The notes under the pieces were generated by a model. The model worked only from the letters and a program-made list of their open reading frames with translations, was not told where the DNA came from and searched no databases. From an uncultured Eubacteriales bacterium (GTDB lineage: Bacteria; Bacillota; Clostridia; Christensenellales; Christensenellaceae), in contig CAOKKG010000003.1 in assembly GCA_948468985.1 (NCBI GenBank), positions 1 to 64,000 on the forward strand: a stretch of DNA of 64,000 bases, in the 5' to 3' direction. Made by a program: the position numbers and the translations under genes. Positions 7,885-17,331 of the stretch are shown piece after piece (positions within the stretch are counted from its first letter, which is position 1; each line of letters begins with the position of its first letter).

Positions 7885-10158
7885 TCAATGCTTGCGGTAG
7901 AAGTTGATGAGGCAGCCGTCGAGCAAAATTTGCCGCTCGTCGTCCGTGAGCGCGCCCAAGCGCAGGCGCACCTCGCCCACGATTTTGCCGCCGCGCACGA
8001 TGCTCGCCTGGGTCGGCGCACCGTCCAGCACGCGGTCGCGCACCTGGGGGAGGAATAGGTAATCGCCCACCTGGAAATCCTCCGCCGACGGCGCGAGGAA
8101 GGGGAGCATGCCCCAGTTGATGAGGTTGGAACGGTACCGCTTGGTCGCGTATTCGCGCGCCAGGTTGGCCGCCCCGCCCAGCACGCGCTGACAGCTCGCC
8201 GCCTGTTCGCGTGCAGAACCGTCGCCCGGCTTGTTGGCATAGATCGTGCTGCCGAGGACGATGCCCTTCGCGTCCAATGCGCCAAACTTGCCTTGGAGCG
8301 CGTCATATACCGCCGCGACTTCGGGCGAGACTGCACACGGGCACTGTCCGGCCTCGCGCGCGGCCTCCACCGCGTGCACCTCCTTCGCGCGGCCGACATA
8401 CGCCGGGTCCTTGCGCGAGAGCGTGAATTCCGCAAGCCGCAGCGGGTTGGACCGGAAGGAGGAGGTCTCTCCCGAGGGGATGAGCTCGTCCGTCGTCGTG
8501 ACCGCGTCCGTGATGTGCGAGACGACCTTTAGGAGCAGGTGCTCCGAGAGCGCGGGCATCGCGGGCCAGTCCTTGATGTTCGGCCCCATGCGCAGCTCCG
8601 CCGCCGGGTCGGCCTGGCCGCGGCCGTCAAAGACGCGCTTTTTGTAAATGCCGCCGTCGAAGTGATACGGCCGGGTGTGGTAGGGCTTCGTTAGCTCGGT
8701 CGCCGCCGTGAGCCGCCCGCCGTGGATGGCCGTCGCTGCGATGGACAGCGCGTCCATGAGCGCCACGCCCGCGAGCTGCCCCTCGCCCGGCTTACTGCCC
8801 TCGCGGTTCGGGAAGTTGCGCGTCGTGTGGCGGATGGAGAACTCGCCGTTCGCCGGGGTATCGCCCGCGCCGAAGCAGGGGCCGCAGAAGCATTCGCGCA
8901 AAAGCGCGCCCGATGCCATGATCTTGGCCGCCGCCCCGTTGCGCAGCAGCTCGAGGTAGACCGGCTGGCTGCCGGGGTAGACGCTCAGGCTGAACGCGCC
9001 GTTGCCCACCGATTCGCCGTCCAAAATGTCCGCCACCTGGCACAGGCTGTCGAAGGTGCCGCCCGAGCAGCCCGCAACGACGCCCTGATCGACATGGAAC
9101 GCGCCGTCAAAAAACTTGCTCTTGAGGTCGAGCCCGACGCCGCGGCCGGGGAACTGCGCCGCGACCGCCTTTTCCGTCGCGTCCAGGATGTCCATCGTGT
9201 TGGCCTGGAATTCCTCGATCGTGTACACATTGCTCGGGTGGAAGGGGAGCGCGATGACCGGCTTGATTTTTGAAAGGTCGATATAGACCACGCCGTCATA
9301 GTACGCGACCTCTGCCGGGGCGAGTTTTTTGTAATCGCCCGCGCGGCCGTGGATGGCGAGGTATTCCTCCGTCTTTTCGTCCGTTTCCCAGATCGAGCTC
9401 CAGCAGGTCGTCTCGGTCGTCATGACATCGATCGCGTTGCGGTATTCCATGGGCAGGTTCGCTATGCCGTCGCCCACAAACTCCATGACCTTGTTTTTGA
9501 CATAGCCGTTTGGATAGGTTGCGCCGACGATGGACAGCGCCACATCGTGCGGGCCGACGCCCGGGTTGGGCGCGCCGGTGAGGTAGATCGCGACGACCTC
9601 CGGATAGGCCATGTCATAGGTGCGGCCGACGAGCTGCTTGGCAAGCTCTCCGCCGCCCTCGCCCACGGCCATCGTGCCGAGCGCACCGTAGCGCGTGTGG
9701 CTGTCCGACCCCAGGATCATGCGGCCGCAGCCCGCCATCTGTTCGCGGTTATAGCTGTGGATGACGGCCAGGTTGGTGGGCACATAGACGCCGCCGTACT
9801 TCTTCGCCGCCGAAAGCGCGAATTTGTGGTCGTCCTCGTTGATTGTGCCGCCGACGGCGCACAGGCTGTTGTGGCAATTGGTGAGGACATAGGGCAGCGG
9901 GAATTTCGTCATGCCGCTCGCGCGGGCGGTCTGGATAATGCCCACATAGGTGATGTCGTGCGAGGTCAGGCTGTCAAAGCGCAGGCGCAGGTGCGCCATG
10001 TCGCCGCTCTTGTTATGCGCCGCCAGGATGCCATAGGCCATCGTGCCCTGGCGCGCCGCCGCCTTGTCCACGGGCTCCCCCGTCCGGGCGGCGTATTCCG
10101 CCTTGCTCACGAGCTCTCGCCCAGACAGCAGGAATGCGCCGGAATCAAACAGTTTCAT
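7885..10158 (-). CDS. Aconitase-family hydratase (YbhJ-like)
   Basis: A 757-residue protein of the aconitase superfamily. The three cysteines expected to hold the [4Fe-4S] cluster are in GCSGGTFDS and in ECFCGPCFGAGDTP, and the swivelling domain motif IRHTTRNFPNREGS follows. IVGATYPNGYVKNK and the SDSHTRYGALG segment also match the family. Overall length and layout fit the uncharacterised hydratase group that includes E. coli YbhJ rather than canonical citrate-cycle aconitase. The start at 10158 (MKLFDSG) is chosen because AGGAG lies seven bases upstream; the frame extends nine codons further. Its substrate is unknown. Confidence 0.88.
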   Translation of the reverse strand: MKLFDSGAFLLSGRELVSKAEYAARTGEPVDKAAARQGTMAYGILAAHNKSGDMAHLRLRFDSLTSHDITYVGIIQTARASGMTKFPLPYVLTNCHNSLCAVGGTINEDDHKFALSAAKKYGGVYVPTNLAVIHSYNREQMAGCGRMILGSDSHTRYGALGTMAVGEGGGELAKQLVGRTYDMAYPEVVAIYLTGAPNPGVGPHDVALSIVGATYPNGYVKNKVMEFVGDGIANLPMEYRNAIDVMTTETTCWSSIWETDEKTEEYLAIHGRAGDYKKLAPAEVAYYDGVVYIDLSKIKPVIALPFHPSNVYTIEEFQANTMDILDATEKAVAAQFPGRGVGLDLKSKFFDGAFHVDQGVVAGCSGGTFDSLCQVADILDGESVGNGAFSLSVYPGSQPVYLELLRNGAAAKIMASGALLRECFCGPCFGAGDTPANGEFSIRHTTRNFPNREGSKPGEGQLAGVALMDALSIAATAIHGGRLTAATELTKPYHTRPYHFDGGIYKKRVFDGRGQADPAAELRMGPNIKDWPAMPALSEHLLLKVVSHITDAVTTTDELIPSGETSSFRSNPLRLAEFTLSRKDPAYVGRAKEVHAVEAAREAGQCPCAVSPEVAAVYDALQGKFGALDAKGIVLGSTIYANKPGDGSAREQAASCQRVLGGAANLAREYATKRYRSNLINWGMLPFLAPSAEDFQVGDYLFLPQVRDRVLDGAPTQASIVRGGKIVGEVRLRLGALTDDERQILLDGCLINFYRKH

Positions 10159-10375
10159 AGCAGTCTCCTTCTCTTTGTGATACAAACTTTTCTGCCCTCA
10201 TTTTACCATGAATGGCAGGCAAAATGAAAGTTTTTCGCGGCAAAGCCGCAAAATTTCTGCAAATTCCGCCGCGAGGGCGGCAAAATCCTGCCCGCGGGGC
10301 CTGCCTTTTATTTACAAACTGCGCGAAAAATGATAGGATAAGGCCGTTGAGTTTTTGAAAGGAAGGAATACTTGC

Positions 10376-11530
10376 ATGCAGAATACGCAAAAATGCCTGG
10401 TGCTGGGGGCCGGGGCGACGGGGAAAGCCATGTGCGCGCCCTTGTTCCAAAAAATGGGATGCGCGGTTCTTTTTGCAGACAGCGACGCGGCGGCCTGCGC
10501 GGACATCGCGCGGCGCGGCGGATATATCGTGGAGACCGCCCGCGGAACGGGGCTGACCCCCAAGGAAGTGCGGGGCGTCTCGGCCGTTTCGCCGGACAGC
10601 GAGGCGGCGGCGAGCTTCGTCCGGGAGGCGGACTATATCGCGACGGCGGTCGGGGCGGAAAACCTGCCCGGGGCGGCGCGGTGCATCGCCCGGTGGGTGG
10701 CGGCGCGCCCGGCGGGGCGGCGACTGAACATCCTGCTCTTTGAAAACGGGCAGGGCGCGGCGGAGACGGTGCGCGCGCGGCTTGCCGACGCGCGGGGGAA
10801 TTTGCCCGAGGGCGTCGGCGTGTCGCTCGTGTCCGTGGAACAGGTCGCCAAAAAGCTCCCCCGCCCGGACGGGCGTGTGGATGTCGTGGCGGAGGAATTC
10901 CTCCCCCCGGCCGTCAACCGGCGCGAGGTGGCGGACACCCCGCTGGCGCGGGAAAGCGAATTTTTGGCGCTGGTGGACGATGTGGCGCGCTATGACGCCC
11001 GGCGGCTGTATGTGCACACGCTGGCACAGGCGACGCTTGGGTACTTGGGCGTCCGGCGCGGGTACCGGACCTCCAACGAGGCCGCGGCCGACCCAGGCAT
11101 CCTGGACGCGCTGCTCGCCCTCTGGGACGCGGTGGGCGAGATGGCGCGGCTCAAATACGGCTTTTCCGAACGCGAAATGGACGCCTACTTCGCCGGGCGG
11201 CTGGAGGTGTACCGCAATGCGGCGCTTGCCGACCCGCTAACTCGCCTCGTGCGCGACCCGTTGCGCAAGCTGTCCCGCGGGGAACGCATCGTGGGCGCGG
11301 CCGCGCTGTGCCGCGACTACGGCATCTCGACGGACGCCTTTGCACCGCTCCTCTACAGTGCGGTCAACTTCTTCGACTTCCGCGACGAGCAGAGCATCCG
11401 CCTGTCCATCCTGAAGGAACGCAAGGGCGTGGAGGGTGTCTTGAAGGAAGTCTGCGGGCTGGATCCGGCGGACGGGCTGTATGAAAGCCTGCTGTCCGGC
11501 TATATCGCGCAATCCTATCGACGGGCATGA
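10376..11530 (+). CDS. Mannitol/polyol-phosphate dehydrogenase-like protein
   Basis: A 384-residue dehydrogenase with an N-terminal Rossmann motif VLGAGATGK (residues 9-17). The order of domains, with FENGQGAAETV near 122, the central VSVEQVAKKLP and the C-terminal helical part, resembles mannitol-1-phosphate 5-dehydrogenases (MtlD family). The expected reaction is NAD-dependent oxidation of a sugar alcohol phosphate, but no mtl transport genes are nearby, so the substrate is inferred only broadly. The ATG at 10376 is preferred over one 21 bases upstream because GAAAGGAAGG lies in front of it. It is divergent from the hydratase. Confidence 0.72.
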   Translation: MQNTQKCLVLGAGATGKAMCAPLFQKMGCAVLFADSDAAACADIARRGGYIVETARGTGLTPKEVRGVSAVSPDSEAAASFVREADYIATAVGAENLPGAARCIARWVAARPAGRRLNILLFENGQGAAETVRARLADARGNLPEGVGVSLVSVEQVAKKLPRPDGRVDVVAEEFLPPAVNRREVADTPLARESEFLALVDDVARYDARRLYVHTLAQATLGYLGVRRGYRTSNEAAADPGILDALLALWDAVGEMARLKYGFSEREMDAYFAGRLEVYRNAALADPLTRLVRDPLRKLSRGERIVGAAALCRDYGISTDAFAPLLYSAVNFFDFRDEQSIRLSILKERKGVEGVLKEVCGLDPADGLYESLLSGYIAQSYRRA

Positions 11531-11595
11531 AATCCGGGTGGACAATTGGCAAAAAATTCCCGGCTCTATGCCGGATTTGATCAAGGAGGCAATCT

Positions 11596-12360
11596 ATGCG
11601 GCAATATGAACTTATGAAGCTCACCGCACATCAGGTGGCGGAAGGGCATTTCGACAAGGCGATTTTATCCATCGGCTCCTGCGAGGCGCACGGGGCGCAT
11701 CTGGCCTCGGGCACGGACACGCTCGTTTCCTATATGCTGAGCTGCAAGGTGGCGGAGCAGGTGGAGGGGCTGCTCGTCCTGCCGCCGGTGACGGTCGGCT
11801 ATAGCGCGCATTACGATTCCTTCCCGTGCTCGCTCACGCTGTCCTATGACACGGTGACGGCGGTGATCTATGACATCCTGGAATCCTGCCTGCGCAACGG
11901 GATCTATCATATTTTCCTGATGAATGGGCATGACGGCAATATCGCGCCGATGGAGATTGCTTCGCGCAAGATCAAGGAAAAATACCCGGAAGCGCGCATT
12001 GCGGCCCTCCCGGCCTGGTGGGTGACGGCGGGCGAATTGCTGCCGCCGGACACCTTTGAGGTCTGGGGCGGCCTCGGGCACGCGGGCGAGGGGGAAAGCT
12101 CCATCGCGTATCACCTGTTCCCACAGTGGTGTGAGCCGGAGCTGGCGGCGGGCGTGGTGCCTGACCGTCTGCCTGCGCATATCGAGATCAAGTGGGATTT
12201 TTCCGAGCTGACCGACACGGCGGCGACAGGCGACCCGACCCGGGCGACGGCGGAAAAAGGCGCCAAGATGGAGGCCGCTCTTGTGGATTGCGTGGTAAGC
12301 GCGATCCGGCAGCTGGACGAGATGGACTGGGACTATACCTCTTCGACAATCCATGCGTGA
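11596..12360 (+). CDS. Creatininase-family hydrolase (second copy)
   Basis: A 254-residue member of the creatininase family, clearly diverged from the one at 5072. Metal ligands are seen in CEAHGAHLASGTD (residues 28-40), in NGHDGN near 115 and in the glutamate of AGEGESS near 163. A GGAGG site precedes the ATG. It follows the polyol dehydrogenase by 65 bases in the same direction and is closed by a strong terminator, so the two may be co-transcribed. The reaction is unknown. Confidence 0.87.
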   Translation: MRQYELMKLTAHQVAEGHFDKAILSIGSCEAHGAHLASGTDTLVSYMLSCKVAEQVEGLLVLPPVTVGYSAHYDSFPCSLTLSYDTVTAVIYDILESCLRNGIYHIFLMNGHDGNIAPMEIASRKIKEKYPEARIAALPAWWVTAGELLPPDTFEVWGGLGHAGEGESSIAYHLFPQWCEPELAAGVVPDRLPAHIEIKWDFSELTDTAATGDPTRATAEKGAKMEAALVDCVVSAIRQLDEMDWDYTSSTIHA

Positions 12361-12376
12361 TCTGCGCCGGGCAGAG

Positions 12377-12408
12377 ACGGCCGCTCTTTTTGGAGCGGCC
12401 GTTTTTTT
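12377..12408 (+). terminator. Intrinsic terminator after the creatininase-family gene
   Basis: ACGGCCGCTC (12377-12386) and GAGCGGCCGT (12393-12402) form a 10-bp stem followed by T7. Confidence 0.93.
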
Positions 12409-12611
12409 GTAGGTGTGCAAGGAGCGGCCGTTTGCAGGGCGTTTGATAGGCTTCCGCATGGGAGGAGTGCCCGCCGGGATGCGTGCCGCGTATATGTCGG
12501 ATGCATGGTTGCATGCGCAGAACCGAAAAGAAGCGCGAACGCCCACGAGTTTTGCCGAAAATCTCCCAACCTGCCCGGGCGTGTGGTATGCTGAGCGCAG
12601 GAGGTGAGCAA

Positions 12612-13319
12612 ATGCGTTCGGTTTGTTTCTGGTTGGCGTGTCTGGTGCTGTTGGGGGTGCTGTTCGGCTGCGGGAGCGGCCGCGGCCGGGTGCGGGAGGC
12701 GGCGCCGCTCCAAAGCCCCTCTGCCGAAACGGAGGTCGTGCGCTTCGGCAGCGCGGAGCAGCTCTCGGGCGACCTCGAAATCCTGGGCATCCTGGTGGAG
12801 GATGCCGCACACGACTGGCCCGCCGAGGAAGCGGCCCGGGCGGCGGCGCTGCTGTTAGAGGCGGCGGACTATCTTGCGGCGCAGGCCCGGGAAGCGGGCG
12901 GTGCGCTCACCTGCCGCGTGCAGGGCGTGGCGGGTCGCCTTTGTTATGCGGGCGACCTCTGCCCGACGGGCGAGGACGGCATGCTGCTAAACGCCGCGGC
13001 GGAGGCATGTTTGGACGAGATTGGCGCGGGAGATATGCGTAAAACCGCCTCTGCGCCCGCACAAGCGGCCTACCTGCTGCTCGTAAACGCGCCGGGCGAG
13101 GGGTACGCCCTCCCGCAGCTTTGCGCCGGGGAAACCGAGCTCTTCCGCGAAAAGGCGGTCGTGTTCTGCCGCGACGCCACGCCGGCCCAGGTGGCCGCCC
13201 TGCTCGCGCGGCTGTCCGCGCCGGGCGGCAAGGTCTTTTCGGGCGCAGCGCTCTCGCCGGAGGGCGGCTTCACGCCGGAATTCCGCGCCTACCTCGCGGG
13301 TGGGGAAGAGATGGTGTGA
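12612..13319 (+). CDS. Putative lipoprotein of unknown function
   Basis: A 235-residue protein with a lipoprotein signal peptide: a positively charged start, a hydrophobic core (residues 4-17) and the lipobox-like LFGC with Cys20 as the lipid attachment site. The exported part is alanine-rich and I recognise no domain. The ATG at 12612 follows GCAGGAGG. The last 31 bases overlap the 3' end of the convergent kinase gene on the other strand. No neighbour suggests a function. Confidence 0.7.
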   Translation: MRSVCFWLACLVLLGVLFGCGSGRGRVREAAPLQSPSAETEVVRFGSAEQLSGDLEILGILVEDAAHDWPAEEAARAAALLLEAADYLAAQAREAGGALTCRVQGVAGRLCYAGDLCPTGEDGMLLNAAAEACLDEIGAGDMRKTASAPAQAAYLLLVNAPGEGYALPQLCAGETELFREKAVVFCRDATPAQVAALLARLSAPGGKVFSGAALSPEGGFTPEFRAYLAGGEEMV

Positions 13320-13834
13320 AGCGACGCGGGAAATTCCGCAAGAAAGCGGTCGATCGCCCGCTGCGAGGAAAGGCGCACGACCTTGCCCGCATAGGGCGCA
13401 AGCGCTTCCCGGTTGCGGCGGCGCACCGCGGCGCTGCGGCCCTTGCACAGCACCCACCACAAAAAGGCGGCGTCCACCCTTTCCGGGCACCCGGGCGCCA
13501 TGTCCGGCCGCACGCGCCCCCGGTGGGTGCGGGTCCGCCGCAGCACGCGCACGAGGCAGGAAACGCGCGGGAGCGCGACAAACAGGATGGCGTCCGCCGC
13601 CGCGAGCCGTTCCGCCCGGCACAGCGCCGGGTAGTTGCCATCGATCACCCAATCCGCATGCGCGGTCAAAAACGCCTGCACCTCCGCGCGCGCCTGCTCG
13701 TCCGCTTTCTCCACCCATCCGGGCAGGAAATGCACGCTATCTAGGTGCAGGCAGGCAAATCCAGTTTTTTTGGCAATCGCCCGCGCCAGTGTGGATTTGC
13801 CGCTGCCGGAATACCCCAAAATTGCGATTTTCAT
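13289..13834 (-). CDS. P-loop kinase, FlaR/topology-modulation type
   Basis: A 181-residue P-loop NTPase with Walker A GYSGSGKST (residues 7-15), the adenylate-kinase-like HLDSVHFLPGW near 28-38 and DGNYP near 66. This pattern is typical of small kinases annotated as DNA topology modulation protein FlaR, whose true substrate is mostly unknown. A GGAGGAAG site precedes the ATG. Its tail overlaps the lipoprotein gene in a convergent arrangement. Confidence 0.75.
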   Translation of the reverse strand: MKIAILGYSGSGKSTLARAIAKKTGFACLHLDSVHFLPGWVEKADEQARAEVQAFLTAHADWVIDGNYPALCRAERLAAADAILFVALPRVSCLVRVLRRTRTHRGRVRPDMAPGCPERVDAAFLWWVLCKGRSAAVRRRNREALAPYAGKVVRLSSQRAIDRFLAEFPASLHTISSPPAR

Positions 13835-13866
13835 CTTTTCTTCCTCCCGCGGGAACGCCCCGCGCA

Positions 13867-13898
13867 AAAAAGGACAGCCAAGCCCGGCTGTCCTTTTA
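13867..13898 (-). terminator. Terminator after the lipid kinase gene
   Basis: AAAAGGACAGCC and GGCTGTCCTTTT form a 12-bp stem. Read on the minus strand the stem is followed by T6, so it ends the LTA-synthase/lipid kinase operon; the plus-strand T run is shorter. Confidence 0.9.
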
Positions 13899-13911
13899 GC
13901 ATGTCGTTTTT

Positions 13912-14814
13912 TCACCACACGAGCTGCAAGGCCGCGGGCAGGATCTCGATGTCCGCCTGGGCAATGTCGCCCTTGTATTCGCCGTCGATCGTCCACGGGA
14001 GCGCCTTGTCCGCCGTGAGGCGGATGCGATCGGCCTGTGTATAGAATACCTCGGGGCAGTCCGCATAGTCGCGCCGCCGGACGGCTCGCATCACGCGCGC
14101 CAGCGCTGCCAGGCTCTTGAGCCGCCGGACGAGCACAACCTCATATCGCCCGTCGCCTACCTGTACCGTCCCGTCCGGAAAGCGGATGATGCCGCCCACC
14201 GCGACGCAGTTGGACACCCCGCCGAACACGAAGTCGTCCGTAAAGGTCTCGCCGTTGCATTCCACGGTCATGCGGTAGTTTTGCAGGCGAAACAATCCTT
14301 TTGCTCCGCCGAGCACATACGCGCCGTACCCGAGGCGGTTTTTGAGCTTCTGCGGTGTGGCGTAGGATGAATCCGTGAACGCGCCGAAGGAGGCGACGCT
14401 CCCAAAGCAAAATTCGTTGATGCGGCCGAGGTCGAAGGGGTGCGCCACCCCCGCCGCGAGCCTTTCCGCCGCTGCGACGACATTGTGCGGCAGGCACAGC
14501 GTATCGCCGAGCAGGTTGGTCGTCCCGGCCGGGATGCACAACATCGGCTTGCGCGCCTCGGGCGGGAGGTCGCGGAGCGCCTCCATCACTTCGTTTAGCG
14601 TACCGTCGCCGCCGCAGCCCGCCACCGCGTCGAAGGAAGCGATGTGTTCGCGCGCAATGCGGGTGCCGTCGCCGCGCGCGGCCGTGTGCATCACCGTGAC
14701 CTCATACCGACTGCCGAGCGCCTGGCAGAGCGCCTCCTCGTTGGCCACGCCCTTGAGCCGGCCAGAGATCGGGTTTAGGATGAGCAGCAGTCTGTCTTTC
14801 ATGGCCGGCCTCAT
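13912..14814 (-). CDS. Diacylglycerol kinase/YegS-family lipid kinase
   Basis: A 300-residue lipid kinase with the catalytic-domain start LLLILNPISG (residues 9-18), the nucleotide-binding GGDGTLNE (68-75) and the C-terminal WTIDGE motif. DgkB-type enzymes phosphorylate diacylglycerol to phosphatidic acid at the inner membrane face. The start overlaps the stop of the LTA-synthase-like gene (ATGA), which implies translational coupling. This makes biochemical sense because lipoteichoic acid synthesis from phosphatidylglycerol releases diacylglycerol that must be recycled. Exact lipid specificity is inferred. Confidence 0.88.
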   Translation of the reverse strand: MRPAMKDRLLLILNPISGRLKGVANEEALCQALGSRYEVTVMHTAARGDGTRIAREHIASFDAVAGCGGDGTLNEVMEALRDLPPEARKPMLCIPAGTTNLLGDTLCLPHNVVAAAERLAAGVAHPFDLGRINEFCFGSVASFGAFTDSSYATPQKLKNRLGYGAYVLGGAKGLFRLQNYRMTVECNGETFTDDFVFGGVSNCVAVGGIIRFPDGTVQVGDGRYEVVLVRRLKSLAALARVMRAVRRRDYADCPEVFYTQADRIRLTADKALPWTIDGEYKGDIAQADIEILPAALQLVW

Positions 14815-16979
14815 TTCTTGAACAGGAGGTTATAGTAATTCTTTTCCAAAATGTACTTGGAATAGGTCACTTTGTTCTTGACGATGGAGGAAATGCTCTT
14901 GATATAGGCATTCTGATCCTCCTCGCCCGTAAAGCCTGCGCCGTCGGCCGGCGTGAAGGTCTTAGAGGACGCGTTGTAATACCCGCGGTCGGTGATCCAG
15001 CTGTAATTGCGGAACAGCACGAGAGGGGCGGCGTTCGAGAACACATCGCGCCCTGCGAGCAGGCGGGAATCGTATTCCAGCCCAAACAGGTTGGACACGG
15101 TGGGCAGGATGTCGAGGCTGTAGACCGGGTCGTCTACCACGATCGGATCCTCCTTTTCGAGCGAGCCGCTCCAGATGATGAGCGCGTTCTTATGCAGCTC
15201 GGCGTTGGTATCGATCTTGTGCCCAGCCAATTCATTGATGTATTTATACTTCTCGTTCTTATCCGAGGACTCCGTCTCCAGCCCATAGGGGTAGTGGTCG
15301 GCCGTAAGCACGATGACGGTGTCGTCCGCCTTGCCCGCGGCCTCGAGCTGCTCTACGAGGTACTTCATGGCGTATTCCAGCTCCATGTTGCAGGCGAGGT
15401 ATGCCTTGCAGGGATCGGAATAGGGCAAATCCGCTACAGTGGCCTTGTTGCGGTAAGCCATCATGTTGCCCGAGAAGTTGTATTCCGCGTGCCCGCTCAC
15501 CGTCATATAGTAGATGTTGAACGGTTTGTCGGAGTTTATGTAATCGGACACGGAGTGCTCCATCATCTGCAAGTCGGACCGCGGCCAGACCTTATCCAGC
15601 CCCTCCAGCCCGCTGCCGATCGCGATGAACTTGGAATACCCGAGGTTCGGGTGCGTGAGGTTGCGCCCGTAGTAGGTGTTGGAGTTGTTATGGTACGCGA
15701 GCGAGAGATACCCGAGCCGCGTCATCTGGTTGCCGAGCGTGAAATACACATTGTTGTTCGCGCTGGCCTTCATGCTGTTGACCCCGGCCTTGGGGACAAT
15801 CCCCATGAGGTGCGAATATTCGCCGTCCGAGGTGCTGACGCCCCAGGCGGGCTGGTAGTAATTCGTGAAGTGGATGCCCTTGGTCGCGAGGCGGTACAGC
15901 GTGGGCGTGCGGTCCTTGTCGATCACATAGTGCGAGAAGGCCTCCGCCGTGATGACGATCAGGTTCTTGCCCTTGAACATCCCGGTGTACTTGTTCTTCT
16001 TGGTCGCGGGCTGCGCGGCGAAGTATTTGTGCATGGAAATGAGCGTCTCGTCCGAGGTATTCGCGATGAGCGCGTCAAAATCGATGTCCATCTTGTTTTC
16101 GCCATAGTCGATGGGCGCGATATCGCTCGAACTCACATTCGACGACGGGGTCGTCGGGTCGACGACGGGCGCCACCGGGTCGTCCGGCGTCTTGGCCTTG
16201 GGTGTGCCAAACACGAGGTATTGCGCGTCCAGCCGGAAGCCGGTCACCAGCCCGAACCGCAGCGAGGATTCCGTGATGTTGAATTCCGAGGTGTAGTATT
16301 CGCGGCAAGTCACGATGCCCGAATGCGAGGTGAGCACGCCCAGCATCGCAATGCCGTAGCACAGCACGCACGCCACCGCCGGCGCAATGCGGGAAAGAAG
16401 CGGCGGCACCCGGCGCGAGATAGGCTCGCGGAACACAAAGCAGTACACCGCGAGCGGCACGAAGTACAACAGCACGATGTGGAAGCTCTTCAATACCAAG
16501 CTCACGGCCACGCCAAAGTAGCTGCGCATCATCTCACCCGCCGACTGGAACATGACGGACAGGCCCATGAAGAAGGTGAAGAACTGCTTGCAGAAGAATT
16601 CCACCAAAAAGAGCACGGCAAAGAACGCGAGCACGCAAATGGTCGCGACGCGCACTGCCTTGGGCTTTTTGAACAGGTGGCAGAGCGAATAGAACAAAAA
16701 TCCCGCCGAAAGCGAGAAAAACAGCACATAGAAGAAGTAGGAAAACACCTTTTCGCCGAGCGCGATGCGCAGCAGCAATTCATAATAGAAAAAGGCGAGC
16801 GGGAAAAAGGCAATCTGCCAAAGCGACTTCGCCTCCGACGCCTCCCGTGGGCGGCGCGGATTCGCCTTTTCACCCGTCGGGTGATACGCATAGCTCTTGT
16901 GCCGGGTGGGCAGGATGGTATGCGCCGATTCCTTTTTAGACTTGGAATAGGCGCCCTGATAGGAATGAATCTTTCGCAT
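14811..16979 (-). CDS. LTA-synthase-family membrane sulfatase
   Basis: A 722-residue protein. About five membrane segments occupy residues 50-240, and an extracellular alkaline-phosphatase/sulfatase fold follows. NLIVITAEAFSHYVIDKD near 342 holds the region of the catalytic Thr/Ser, GYSHL-type and WGVSTSDGEYSH segments follow, and LTADHYPYG near 560 gives late metal ligands. The expected nucleophile position reads STSDGEYS rather than the usual TxxE/S context, so catalytic detail should be treated with care. Family members polymerise glycerol phosphate or transfer phosphoglycerol. The start at 16979 is chosen because AAGGAAG lies 8 bases upstream; a GTG at 16988 would sit on that site. It is coupled to the lipid kinase. 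Confidence 0.85.
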   Translation of the reverse strand: MRKIHSYQGAYSKSKKESAHTILPTRHKSYAYHPTGEKANPRRPREASEAKSLWQIAFFPLAFFYYELLLRIALGEKVFSYFFYVLFFSLSAGFLFYSLCHLFKKPKAVRVATICVLAFFAVLFLVEFFCKQFFTFFMGLSVMFQSAGEMMRSYFGVAVSLVLKSFHIVLLYFVPLAVYCFVFREPISRRVPPLLSRIAPAVACVLCYGIAMLGVLTSHSGIVTCREYYTSEFNITESSLRFGLVTGFRLDAQYLVFGTPKAKTPDDPVAPVVDPTTPSSNVSSSDIAPIDYGENKMDIDFDALIANTSDETLISMHKYFAAQPATKKNKYTGMFKGKNLIVITAEAFSHYVIDKDRTPTLYRLATKGIHFTNYYQPAWGVSTSDGEYSHLMGIVPKAGVNSMKASANNNVYFTLGNQMTRLGYLSLAYHNNSNTYYGRNLTHPNLGYSKFIAIGSGLEGLDKVWPRSDLQMMEHSVSDYINSDKPFNIYYMTVSGHAEYNFSGNMMAYRNKATVADLPYSDPCKAYLACNMELEYAMKYLVEQLEAAGKADDTVIVLTADHYPYGLETESSDKNEKYKYINELAGHKIDTNAELHKNALIIWSGSLEKEDPIVVDDPVYSLDILPTVSNLFGLEYDSRLLAGRDVFSNAAPLVLFRNYSWITDRGYYNASSKTFTPADGAGFTGEEDQNAYIKSISSIVKNKVTYSKYILEKNYYNLLFKK

Positions 16980-17286
16980 AGGGGACACTTCCTTATATAT
17001 GGTGTAAAATATAGTGGCAAACCAATGATTTTGATAAAATACTCACTTTATCCTATCACAAGTCCCGGGTGACAGCAAGGTATCCTGTGGGGAAAAATCG
17101 CTCTTTGGGCGAGTTTGCGGGAAAATTCTACAATTCTTACGAGTTTGCAGAAGCCTTCCAATGGGGGGCGGGCGGCTCCCTGCCATGGCCATGCGGGGAA
17201 AGTGGATGACCGCAGGGAAGAGGGACCGGGCAGATGTGGAGGCGGGGCGCATGGCGCAAACCCTTTTTCCGCGCGGCGGCTTGTGC
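16980..17286. other. Divergent intergenic region
   Basis: About 300 bases between the LTA-synthase-like gene and the ribokinase gene. No gene is supported. The part next to 16980-17060 is A/T-rich and probably holds the minus-strand promoter (TATATT on the minus strand near 17005). Confidence 0.4.
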
Positions 17287-17292
17287 TATACT
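17284..17292 (+). promoter_or_regulatory. Extended -10 promoter for the ribokinase gene
   Basis: TGCTATACT is an extended -10 element (TG-N-TATACT). The -35 region is weak. It lies 40 bases before the ribokinase start. Confidence 0.6.
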
Positions 17293-17331
17293 AAAACGTA
17301 CATCTATGAAATCATCTCGGAGGGAATACGC

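Noticed and set aside
15192-17072. 626-codon plus-strand frame over the LTA-synthase gene
   Set aside because: Antisense shadow; its translation has no recognisable domain, while the minus strand encodes a complete sulfatase-type enzyme.
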